Of a stretch of DNA of 64,000 bases, positions 51,192 to 59,815 are shown piece by piece. The position numbers and the translations under genes are program-made. Position 1 is the first letter of the stretch. Each line of letters begins with the position of its first letter. This DNA is from Halomarinibacterium sp041392125 (GTDB lineage Bacteria > Bacteroidota > Bacteroidia > Flavobacteriales > Flavobacteriaceae): the NCBI GenBank assembly GCA_041392125.1, contig JAWKMR010000003.1, positions 434,001 to 498,000 on the forward strand, written 5' to 3'. Under the pieces are notes generated by a model that saw nothing but the letters and a program-made list of their open reading frames with translations, was not told the origin of the DNA and made no database searches.

Positions 51192-53255
51192 TTACCAAAT
51201 TCGAACCCGATCTTCAGGTTTAATATACATACCGTCTCCTTCTTTAATATTGAAAGCTTCATAAAAAGCATCGATGTTTAAAAGTGGTTGTGTAGCTCGG
51301 TAACGACCGGGAGAGTGAGGGTCGGTTTGTATTTGAGTACGCAAAGCCTCCTCTCTTTGTTTGGTTCGCCATACTGTGGCCCAGCTCATAAAAAAGCGTT
51401 GTTCCCCGGTAAAGCCATCGATATTTTCAGGTCTTCCGGTTTCTTTATAAAATTTCTGAAGCCCGTCATAAGCACCTAATAGTCCTCCCAAATCACCAAT
51501 ATTTTCACCCGAAGTAAATTTTCCGTTAATAAAAACACTGTCTAAAACTTCAATACGATCGTATTGTTCTGCTAATTTATTTACACGTTCTGTAAACTGA
51601 TTCAAATCGGCCTCGGTCCACCAGTTTACTAAGTTTCCGTTGGCATCAAATCGAGAGCCACTATCATCAAAGGCATGCGAAATTTCGTGACCAATGACAG
51701 CTCCAATTCCCCCATAATTCACAGCTTCGTCTGCCTTATAATCATAAAATGGAGGTTGAAGAATAGCCGCCGGGAACACAATTTCATTATTAAAAGGATT
51801 AAAATATGCATTTACTGTTTGAGGAGACATGCCCCATTCGGTACGATCTACAGGCTCGTTAATTTTATCAAGATTTTCCTTAAAATCCCATTGTTTTACA
51901 GCAAGCATATTTTGGTAATAATTGTTTCCGGGTTTTACCGCCATGGTAGAATAATCTTTCCATTTGTCCGGATACCCAATTTTAACCGTAAACTTATCCA
52001 ATTTTTCTATGGCTTTCAATTTGGTCGTGTCACTCATCCAATCCAATTTTTGAATACGTTTTTTGAAGGCATCAATAACATTGGCGATCATGTCTTCGGC
52101 TTTCTTTTTCGCTTCCGGCGGAAACATTTCATCTACATATAACTTTCCTAAAGCTTCACCAGCGGTATTATTTACGGTAGCGAGAGCACGTTCTTCAGCC
52201 GATTTTTGTTTTTGGGCCCCTCGAAGGGTTTTACTGTAAAACTCCCAATTCGCTTTGTCAATTTCCGTAGAAAGCGCTCCTGCGGCATCATTAAGTGTCG
52301 CCCAACGCATCACGGTTTTCCAGGTCGCGATATCGCCTTCTTTCAATGTGTTTTCCACCACTTCCATATAGGCAGGCTGCATCACCAAAACAGTATCCAC
52401 TTTTTTAGTTACGCCCATTGCCGTAAAAGCATCTTTCCAAGAAATAGAGGGAACCATTTTTTGAACTTGCTCCATAGAACGCGGGTTATTGAAATTTCTG
52501 AAATCTCTACGCGCTACCTTATCTAAACGTGGCACTGCTAATTTGGTTTCAAAAGCAAGAATGGTTTCTGCTTGTTGGCGGGCATCGGTTTCATTATCCC
52601 CTAAAAACTGAAGCATTTTGGTAATGTGGTCTACATATTGTTGTCTTATTTCAATGGATTTTGCATCGGTGTTTGTGTAATAATCTCTATCGGGTAGTCC
52701 CAAACTTCCAGGGGTGATGTAACAAGCATTCATGGAACTGTCATTAGGGTCTGAAAAAGCGGCAACACCAAAGAAAGGCTGCGATACTTCGGCGGCATTT
52801 TCGCTCATAACTTTCTGAAAATCTTCAAGGGTGTTGATGGCTGAAATTTTATCCAAAATAGGCTGTAAAGGGTTTATACCGGCTTCATTTCTTGATACAG
52901 TATCTAATTCGGTTTGATAAATCATGAGCGCTTTTGCCTGGTCAGTATCAGGAGCATACGATCCACTTTTTTGTGCTTTATCCAAAATGGCAAGCATATC
53001 TTGGTCGGTTTTTTTGCGTAATACATTAAAACCGCCCCAGCGAACTTCATCTTCAGGGATTTCGGTATTTTTCATCCAAGTTCCGTTTACATAGTTGTAA
53101 AAATCATCGGAAGGGTTTATCAACGTATCCATATTGGCGAGGATAATGCCGTGGGGTTCAGTATCCACTTTAGCGGTATCCGTTTCCTTACAGGAGTTAA
53201 AAACTATAACCAAAATGCTTATTAAGGCAAAGGGTTTAAAAATTATTTTTTTCAT
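51192..53255 (-). CDS. M13 family (neprilysin-like) metallopeptidase lipoprotein
   Basis: This 687-residue protein has a lipoprotein signal with Cys22 and the M13 domains. The zinc site HEISH is near residue 521 and the third ligand motif ENIGDLGG near 580. The C-terminus RVRIW matches the family's usual end. It should cut short peptides in the periplasm or at the outer membrane. It stands alone, 70 bp downstream of a small lipoprotein gene. Confidence 0.95.
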   Translation of the reverse strand: MKKIIFKPFALISILVIVFNSCKETDTAKVDTEPHGIILANMDTLINPSDDFYNYVNGTWMKNTEIPEDEVRWGGFNVLRKKTDQDMLAILDKAQKSGSYAPDTDQAKALMIYQTELDTVSRNEAGINPLQPILDKISAINTLEDFQKVMSENAAEVSQPFFGVAAFSDPNDSSMNACYITPGSLGLPDRDYYTNTDAKSIEIRQQYVDHITKMLQFLGDNETDARQQAETILAFETKLAVPRLDKVARRDFRNFNNPRSMEQVQKMVPSISWKDAFTAMGVTKKVDTVLVMQPAYMEVVENTLKEGDIATWKTVMRWATLNDAAGALSTEIDKANWEFYSKTLRGAQKQKSAEERALATVNNTAGEALGKLYVDEMFPPEAKKKAEDMIANVIDAFKKRIQKLDWMSDTTKLKAIEKLDKFTVKIGYPDKWKDYSTMAVKPGNNYYQNMLAVKQWDFKENLDKINEPVDRTEWGMSPQTVNAYFNPFNNEIVFPAAILQPPFYDYKADEAVNYGGIGAVIGHEISHAFDDSGSRFDANGNLVNWWTEADLNQFTERVNKLAEQYDRIEVLDSVFINGKFTSGENIGDLGGLLGAYDGLQKFYKETGRPENIDGFTGEQRFFMSWATVWRTKQREEALRTQIQTDPHSPGRYRATQPLLNIDAFYEAFNIKEGDGMYIKPEDRVRIW

Positions 53256-53324
53256 AGATTTTAGGTATTTAATTGAAAGCTATTAATAGAAATACTACCT
53301 ATTGGTAGAAACTAATTGTTTTTG

Positions 53325-53915
53325 TTACGGCCATTGCTTTTTTTGATCTTTAAGCTCAAGTTCAAAAATGGAGTCTCTTGATTTACGTTGTTTTTCAAGT
53401 TCTTTTTCTTCATCATCTTTTCGTTGAAAATCAATTTTATCTTTTAATACTTTTTCGTTTATATGAACTAAAAAAGTAACAATTGCTTTTTGGGTTTCTG
53501 TAAGGTTTTTTTCAATTTCTTCAGGGTTGGTCCTACCTTTATTTACCTCTTGATTTAATAAATTTATGCGTGTTTTTACAATACTTATTCTAGATTGAAT
53601 GGCATTTGAAAAAAGAGTGTCCGGAATATTTTTTGAAAGGGAATCAACCTGTGTTAAAAGCCGTTCAGTTTTAGATTTTAAATCTGCCAAGTGCAGCTTT
53701 TTTAAGCCTAATGCTTCTGATTTAAATTCTTGAAAAATAGGCCAATTCCCTACAATTTCTTGAGCATTTGGGTTTAAAACAGGCAGTGCGAAATCTTTTG
53801 AAGCAAAAACAATAGTATCTATCATTTTGTTTTCTTGTATGTTTTCTTCCGAAGAAGAATTATTACAAGACATAAACACCCAAAAAACGATAAAATAAAA
53901 AGGTAAATAATTCAT
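53325..53915 (-). CDS. Hypothetical coiled-coil lipoprotein
   Basis: This 196-residue protein has a lipoprotein signal ending VFMSC with Cys17 and a mostly helical mature part, with long Lys/Glu/Leu-rich stretches (about 65-125 and 140-196) that look coiled-coil. No family is recognised. A consensus promoter lies just upstream (53932-53966). Confidence 0.75.
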   Translation of the reverse strand: MNYLPFYFIVFWVFMSCNNSSSEENIQENKMIDTIVFASKDFALPVLNPNAQEIVGNWPIFQEFKSEALGLKKLHLADLKSKTERLLTQVDSLSKNIPDTLFSNAIQSRISIVKTRINLLNQEVNKGRTNPEEIEKNLTETQKAIVTFLVHINEKVLKDKIDFQRKDDEEKELEKQRKSRDSIFELELKDQKKQWP

Positions 53916-53931
53916 GATACATCTAACTTGG

Positions 53932-53966
53932 CAAATATAAAGGACTTGTAATGAACTTTATGCAAA
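53932..53966 (-). promoter_or_regulatory. Promoter of the coiled-coil lipoprotein gene
   Basis: On the minus strand TTTG (53963-53966) and TATATTTG (53932-53939) are 23 bp apart, a full consensus match, with a predicted leader of about 10 nt. Confidence 0.6.
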
Positions 53967-54025
53967 AATTAATTAAAAAGAAGCTTTGAGATATGCTTAT
54001 ATTTACTCCCAAATTAACACTTTAG

Positions 54026-54973
54026 ATGAAAAAAAGAATTCTAATCATAGGAGCTTGTGGTCAAATAGGAACTGAGCTTACAGCCAAATTAAGAGAAATG
54101 TATCCTGCACATAAAGTAATTGCTTCCGATATCATTGAAGGCGATAAGGAACTCATGAAAGGCGGCCCTTTTGAACTTTTAGATGCGACTAATTATAGTG
54201 CTATAGAAGACGTGGTGATTCGTCATGAAATAACCGATGTCTATCTTATGGCAGCCATGCTGTCTGCCACAGGCGAAAAATTTCCTATGAAAGCATGGAA
54301 TTTGAATATGAATTCACTTTTTAATGTGCTAAACTTGGCAAAGGATAAAAAAATAGAAAAGGTTTTTTGGCCTTCCAGTATTGCGGTATTTGGCCCAACA
54401 ACTCCCAAAACAGAGACACCACAACGAACGGTTATGGAACCTAGTACCGTGTACGGCATTAGCAAACAAACGGGAGAGCGTTGGTGCGAATACTATTTTA
54501 ATAAATATGGAGTCGATGTAAGAAGCGTTCGGTATCCGGGGTTAATTAGTTACAAAACATTACCCGGAGGAGGAACCACAGACTATGCGGTAGATATTTA
54601 TCATAAGGCGTTAAAGCACAAAAAATATATTTGTTTTTTAAGTGCCCAAACAACACTACCCATGATGTTTATGGAAGATGCTATTGAGGCTACCATAAGA
54701 ATCATGGAAGCGCCTTCCAAAGAAATAAAAAATAGAAGTGCCTATAATCTTGCCGCCATAAGTTTTAATCCTGAAGAAATTGCGCAAAGTATCAAAAAAC
54801 ATATCCCGGAATTTACCATTTCTTATGAACCCGATTTTCGCCAAGCCATTGCAGATTCTTGGCCGCAAAGTATAGATGATACAGAAGCAAGAAAAGATTG
54901 GGGATGGAAACACCAGTTTTCTCTGGAAGAAATGACAAGAATTATGTTGGAAAACTTGAAAAACAAGTATTGA
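54026..54973 (+). CDS. L-threonine 3-dehydrogenase, SDR (epimerase-like) type
   Basis: This 315-residue extended SDR protein has the NAD-binding GACGQIG at residues 9-15 and catalytic YGISK (Tyr143, Lys147). The segments PSSIAVFGP and RYPGLIS with TTDYAVDIYHKAL match the NAD-dependent threonine dehydrogenase known from Flavobacterium frigidimaris rather than sugar epimerases. It oxidises L-threonine to 2-amino-3-oxobutyrate. It appears monocistronic. Confidence 0.88.
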   Translation: MKKRILIIGACGQIGTELTAKLREMYPAHKVIASDIIEGDKELMKGGPFELLDATNYSAIEDVVIRHEITDVYLMAAMLSATGEKFPMKAWNLNMNSLFNVLNLAKDKKIEKVFWPSSIAVFGPTTPKTETPQRTVMEPSTVYGISKQTGERWCEYYFNKYGVDVRSVRYPGLISYKTLPGGGTTDYAVDIYHKALKHKKYICFLSAQTTLPMMFMEDAIEATIRIMEAPSKEIKNRSAYNLAAISFNPEEIAQSIKKHIPEFTISYEPDFRQAIADSWPQSIDDTEARKDWGWKHQFSLEEMTRIMLENLKNKY

Positions 54974-55055
54974 TTGGCTTCATAATTACGATTTATTATA
55001 TATTTTGTAATTAATTTAATACCAATATATTAGGTCTAAGTTTAAAAAATTGAAA

Positions 55056-56429
55056 ATGAAGAATAGTGTCATTAGCCTTTCTTTTATAATAGCTATTGGG
55101 TTTATTTTCCTCAGCGCAACCATCGACTTGGATCAACTTTTTAATTATGCTAATCAAGAAATTCCCGAATACATTACTAAAGATAATACAGGTGATAATG
55201 TTATTGATGATAAGGTTGCAACCCTAGGAAGAGTACTTTTTTATGATAAAAATTTGTCCAAAAATCAAACTATTGCTTGTGCTAGCTGCCATGTTCAATC
55301 ACACGCTTTTGGAGACCCAAATATTCAAAGCACTGGAGTTAATGGATTTACGCCAAGACACTCTATGCGGTTGGTGAATGCCCGCTTTTCTAATGAGGAT
55401 AGTTTTTTTTGGGATGAGCGAGCAGAAACACTTGAAATGCAAACCACACAACCCATCAAAGATCACATAGAAATGGGCTTTAGTGGAACCCATGGGGATC
55501 CTACATTTGAAGAATTACTGTTACATCTGGAAAGTCTGGATTATTATCATACACTATTTGAATTTGCTTATGGAGATTCCCAAATAACTGAAAATAGAAT
55601 GCAATTGGCTTTGGCTCAATTTATAAGAAGCATTCAGTCTTTTGATTCGAAATTTGATGAAGGTTTAATGCAAGTTAACTTTGCAAACGAACCGTTCCCA
55701 AATTACACCCCCCAAGAGAATCGAGGTAAAAATTTGTACTTGAATATTGGTTGTGCAGATTGCCATATGCTCTCTGAATTTGCGCTACATTTTAATTCAT
55801 TAAACAATGGGGTTATAACCGTAGCAGGAATTCCGGGAGCTATCGATATCACTAATATTAGAGCCCCTTCTTTAAGGAATCTTGCCAAGCCAGATGGGAC
55901 TTTGAATGGTCCTTTTATGCATGATGGTAGTTTTTCTACTTTATTAGCGGTAGTGAATCATTATAATGCCATTCCTAACCATCCTGAAAACACCAATTTG
56001 GATACACGATTGAAAGGCCCTAATGGTGAGCCCCAACAACTAAATCTTACAGAAAATGATAAGCAAGATCTTGTTGCTTTTTTGAAAACCCTAGCGGGTG
56101 TCGATGTATATACCAACGAAAAATGGTCTAATCCTTTTGAACCAGATGGCTCCATAAAAATTATTGGAGGGAATTTGTCAGTCTCTCAATTAAATCCTTC
56201 AACTTCTTTTACACTCTATCCCAATCCCACTTATGGGGTAACTATTCTTGAAACCAATTTGAAAAATTTTAACATCAACATTTATTCTCAAACCGGAAAA
56301 TTGCTTCACAGTAAAGAAGGGTACCCCATTACAAAACTTGATCTTAGTGCATTGGCTTCAGGAATGTATTTTTTACAAATCACAACTGAACAAGGAATTC
56401 AGTATACAAACCAATTAGTGAAAAAATAA
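55056..56429 (+). CDS. Di-heme cytochrome c peroxidase-like protein with T9SS sorting domain
   Basis: From the ATG at 55056 this is 457 residues with a signal peptide (about 1-22), two c-type heme sites CASCH (Cys75, Cys78, His79) and CADCH (Cys233, Cys236, His237) in a CcpA/MauG-type fold, and a T9SS type A domain (about 385-457; LYPNPTYGVTIL to LVKK). A TTG at 55050 is a poorer start. The family reduces peroxide or oxidises protein residues. The sorting domain implies it works outside the outer membrane, which needs an extracellular electron source. Confidence 0.92.
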   Translation: MKNSVISLSFIIAIGFIFLSATIDLDQLFNYANQEIPEYITKDNTGDNVIDDKVATLGRVLFYDKNLSKNQTIACASCHVQSHAFGDPNIQSTGVNGFTPRHSMRLVNARFSNEDSFFWDERAETLEMQTTQPIKDHIEMGFSGTHGDPTFEELLLHLESLDYYHTLFEFAYGDSQITENRMQLALAQFIRSIQSFDSKFDEGLMQVNFANEPFPNYTPQENRGKNLYLNIGCADCHMLSEFALHFNSLNNGVITVAGIPGAIDITNIRAPSLRNLAKPDGTLNGPFMHDGSFSTLLAVVNHYNAIPNHPENTNLDTRLKGPNGEPQQLNLTENDKQDLVAFLKTLAGVDVYTNEKWSNPFEPDGSIKIIGGNLSVSQLNPSTSFTLYPNPTYGVTILETNLKNFNINIYSQTGKLLHSKEGYPITKLDLSALASGMYFLQITTEQGIQYTNQLVKK

Positions 56430-56588
56430 ATCCAATTTAATATACACAATTAGTTTTTTCCATACCACTTATAATCCTTCTTTTACCTCCAAATAAATAC
56501 ACTACACCCCTTTTCATTTTTCTTGTCCTTCAGAACACTTTAAAGGTAATTTAGATATCAAGAACTAACATCTAAATTAATTTCAAAA

Positions 56589-58967
56589 ATGAAAACGATA
56601 TTTAAAATTAAGCTTTTGTGGCTTTTCCTTTTTTTAGGAAGCCCTCTTATAGCACAAGACATGGCTCCTTGTGGTACTATTGCCACGGCAGAACAAATAC
56701 ACTACCTTAACGAGACTCGAGAACTTAGGCAACAGTTTAATAGAAGCAATGGAAATATGATTTGGATTCCGGTACAAGTCCATATTATTACACAAACCAG
56801 TGGCGGTGGAGCTTTATCTAATTATTCCATAAACCAACTTATGGGTTCTTTAAATACTGAATACCGCTCAGCGAATATTCAATTTTATTATTGCTCAAAC
56901 CCTAATTACATTGCCTCAGATTCCTTGTTTAATTTTGATTACGATTTGCACGATTCTATCCTATCTTCACAATATGATGTAAGCAATGTAATGAACGTAT
57001 ATTTTACAGGCTCTATCGGATACAATGGAGGAGGACTTTGTGGCTACGCTTTCTTTCCCGGAGGCCCTGACCATTTGGTTGTGGCTAACTCTTGTACATA
57101 CGATGACTCTACTTTTCTTCATGAATGGGGACACGCTTTTACCTTATATCACACCCACGGAAAAACAAATAGTGGCACGACAGATGAACTAGTCAACGGA
57201 TCTAACTGTACCGTAGCAGGAGACGATGTATGTGATACTCCTGCAGATCCCAATTTATGGCAAAATACTTCCGGATGCAGCTATGTAGCTGGCCAAACGG
57301 ATATTAATGGGCAGGTTTATATGCCCGATGTATCTAATATTATGTCTTATGCTCCGCCTAGTTGTAGAAATAGTTTTTCTGTTGGACAAGACAATAGAAT
57401 GACTTATAGCGCTCTTAATGATCGTCCCTATCTTGGCTGTGGAGTACAACCCGCTTGTGCTAACGAATATGCCCTATTAAATAATCCTTATTTTGAAAGT
57501 TTTGAAAATGGCTTGGGTGGATGGCAAAATTATACCGATGCTTATGCAACGGAGTATGGATATACCCAATTTGAATTTGTGCTCAATAGTGGTACAACGC
57601 CTACACCTAATACGGGGCCATCAAGTGCCTCCAATGGAAATACGTATTTACTAGCGGAAGCTACCGGACATGTTCCAAATCAAGCAGCTTTCATAAAGAG
57701 TCCTTGTTTCGATTTTTCCAATGTTTTATTACCAAAATTAAGTATAGAAAGTCATCAATTTGGCTTGGATGCCGGGCAATTTGTACTGCAAGCAAGTGTA
57801 GACGGAGGATATACCTGGGGAACCCCTTTGTTGAATTTTATGTACGATAGAGGAAATCAATGGAACCAAGACGAGGTTGACCTTTCGGCCTATGCCAATC
57901 AACGCTTGGTACAATTTAGAATTGCCGTATTAACTAGTAATGGAGAGGAAGGAGATATTGCTATTGATGCTATTCAAGTTTGGGATGATAATATTGTTAA
58001 CTGTCCACCCAGCGGAACAGCTTGCGACGATAATAACCCCAGCACCTTCAATGATGTAGAGGATGGAAACTGTAACTGTTTAGGAACGCCTTGTCCTCCT
58101 GCCGGCACTGCCTGCAATGATAACAACCCCAACACCATAAATGACGTAGAAGATGGTTTCTGTAACTGCCAAGGCACTGTGGTACCAACTTGTTCCGAAA
58201 CAGTTATCAATTTTAATAATTTTGATAGTAATTGGGGCATTTGGAGCGATGGGGGCTCCGACTGTAGAAGAAGTTCCAGCGATGCAGCGTATGCTTACAG
58301 CGGAAATTATTGCATCCGTTTACAAGATAATACAAGTACTTCCGTAATGACAACCAGTGCCCTTGACTTGACATCTTTTGAAGAAATTACAGTTTCTTTC
58401 ACATACATTACAGCAAGCATGGACAATGCGAATGAAGATTTCTGGTTACAGATTTCGTCTAACGGAAGTAGTTATACAACGGTAGAAGAATGGAATCGCG
58501 ATGATGAATTTGTAAATAATTCAAGAGAATTTGATGCGGTTACCATTCAGGGGCCTTTTACTGCGAATACTAGATTGCGTTTTCGTTGTGATGCCTCCGA
58601 TAATAACGATTGGGTATACATTGATGACGTAGAAATAAAAGGGTGTCAGTTGCAAGCCGACCCCTTCCAAGAGCCCGGAAACAATACCATGGTTGAGGGC
58701 AATACGCAAGATCTTATTTCAACTACAGTAATACTTTCTCCCAATCCTGCAAAAGAGCAGATAAATGTTAATCTTATTCAGGCTACAGGTACTTATACTA
58801 TAGAAGTTTTTACACTTACTGGACAACGAATGATAAATCGTTTAGTAACTGCTCAGGGATTGAACACTTCAATTCCGCTGGATGTCTCTAGCCTAGCAAG
58901 AGGAATTTATATAGTACGGGTTGATTCGGGGAAAGGATTTGTCTATAAAAGGTTCATTCTAGAATAA
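56589..58967 (+). CDS. Secreted M43-like zinc metalloprotease with T9SS sorting domain
   Basis: This 792-residue protein has a signal peptide (about 1-22) and a pappalysin-like domain with the zinc site HEWGHAFTLYH (His178, Glu179, His182, His188), in which Thr takes the place of the usual Gly, then a Met-turn-like IMSYAP. A carbohydrate-binding or MAM-like beta domain follows. Next come two tandem Cys-rich repeats of about 26 residues with TACxDNNPxTxND (about 478-530), a second beta domain, and a T9SS sorting domain (about 715-792; SPNPAKEQI). It should be secreted as a proteinase or adhesin. Confidence 0.9.
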   Translation: MKTIFKIKLLWLFLFLGSPLIAQDMAPCGTIATAEQIHYLNETRELRQQFNRSNGNMIWIPVQVHIITQTSGGGALSNYSINQLMGSLNTEYRSANIQFYYCSNPNYIASDSLFNFDYDLHDSILSSQYDVSNVMNVYFTGSIGYNGGGLCGYAFFPGGPDHLVVANSCTYDDSTFLHEWGHAFTLYHTHGKTNSGTTDELVNGSNCTVAGDDVCDTPADPNLWQNTSGCSYVAGQTDINGQVYMPDVSNIMSYAPPSCRNSFSVGQDNRMTYSALNDRPYLGCGVQPACANEYALLNNPYFESFENGLGGWQNYTDAYATEYGYTQFEFVLNSGTTPTPNTGPSSASNGNTYLLAEATGHVPNQAAFIKSPCFDFSNVLLPKLSIESHQFGLDAGQFVLQASVDGGYTWGTPLLNFMYDRGNQWNQDEVDLSAYANQRLVQFRIAVLTSNGEEGDIAIDAIQVWDDNIVNCPPSGTACDDNNPSTFNDVEDGNCNCLGTPCPPAGTACNDNNPNTINDVEDGFCNCQGTVVPTCSETVINFNNFDSNWGIWSDGGSDCRRSSSDAAYAYSGNYCIRLQDNTSTSVMTTSALDLTSFEEITVSFTYITASMDNANEDFWLQISSNGSSYTTVEEWNRDDEFVNNSREFDAVTIQGPFTANTRLRFRCDASDNNDWVYIDDVEIKGCQLQADPFQEPGNNTMVEGNTQDLISTTVILSPNPAKEQINVNLIQATGTYTIEVFTLTGQRMINRLVTAQGLNTSIPLDVSSLARGIYIVRVDSGKGFVYKRFILE

Positions 58968-59002
58968 TAAAGAGGTTTATTGTTAATACTATAGGCAAAC
59001 AA

Positions 59003-59036
59003 AACCGGGGATTTTCTAAAATCCCCGGTTTCTTTT
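59003..59036. terminator. Bidirectional terminator between the M43 and LytTR genes
   Basis: An extended perfect stem (AAACCGGGGATTTT with AAATCCCCGGTTT) with a 3- to 4-nt loop lies between the converging genes, with a T-run on the plus side. Confidence 0.87.
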
Positions 59037-59056
59037 TGGAATAGAAATTTTCAGGA

Positions 59057-59815
59057 CTAAATTTCTTTCGTTTTGTGTAAGTTTTGAAGTAACGATAACA
59101 GCTCCGTCCTTTTTCTTTTCGATACCGGCAATGTAGTTCGGTTATCCATAATAACATAACCGCCATCTTTATTAATATAACTCTGTAAGTATCTTAGATT
59201 AATAATATGCGAATGATGAATTCGTACAAAGCCTAAGCTGTGGAGCATTTCTTCAAAATCGCGCATGGTTTTGGCAACCGTCAACTTTTTTTCGTCTTTC
59301 AGATAAATAGAAGTATAGTTTCCATTAGCTTCCAAGCGAACAAGCGATTCTAATTCGTACAAATAAATTCCTTTAGAAGTTTGCAGTGCAATTTTTTTGA
59401 GTAATGGGTTAAGATTTTGATTTTGAATAAAACTTTTCAGTTGTAGCTGCATGTGATCTTGCGAGCTGTTCATAGCCTTTGCTACTGCCTTAATCAATTC
59501 TTCAGAATCTACCGGTTTAAGCAGGTAATCCAAAGCGCTAATTTTAATAGCCTGAAGCGCATATTGGCTATAGGCTGTGGTAAAAATTACCTTGAAGCCG
59601 TAATTGTCTAATTTTGATAAAAGGTCGAAACCATTTCCTTTTTTTAATTGAATATCCAAAAAAATAAGTTCCGGACGTTCTTTCATAATTAAAGCATAGG
59701 CATCTTCAACATTAGATGCCGTACCACAAAGCAACAGTTCCGGACAATTGGTTTCAACCTCCTGTTTCAAAGCCATGATGGCCTGTAGTTCGTCTTCAAT
59801 AATAACTGCTTTCAT
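59057..59815 (-). CDS. LytTR response regulator
   Basis: This 252-residue regulator has a receiver domain (about 1-120) with phosphoacceptor Asp54 in LIFLDIQLK and a C-terminal LytTR DNA-binding domain (about 145-245). LytTR regulators bind pairs of short direct repeats. Its start follows the upstream kinase stop without a gap, so the two are an operon and a cognate pair. The target genes cannot be told from the window. Confidence 0.94.
   Translation of the reverse strand: MKAVIIEDELQAIMALKQEVETNCPELLLCGTASNVEDAYALIMKERPELIFLDIQLKKGNGFDLLSKLDNYGFKVIFTTAYSQYALQAIKISALDYLLKPVDSEELIKAVAKAMNSSQDHMQLQLKSFIQNQNLNPLLKKIALQTSKGIYLYELESLVRLEANGNYTSIYLKDEKKLTVAKTMRDFEEMLHSLGFVRIHHSHIINLRYLQSYINKDGGYVIMDNRTTLPVSKRKRTELLSLLQNLHKTKEI

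Noticed and set aside
51675..52142. 155-codon plus-strand frame within the M13 peptidase gene
   Set aside because: It is a shadow of a well-supported gene, basic and aromatic-rich, with no promoter or family match.
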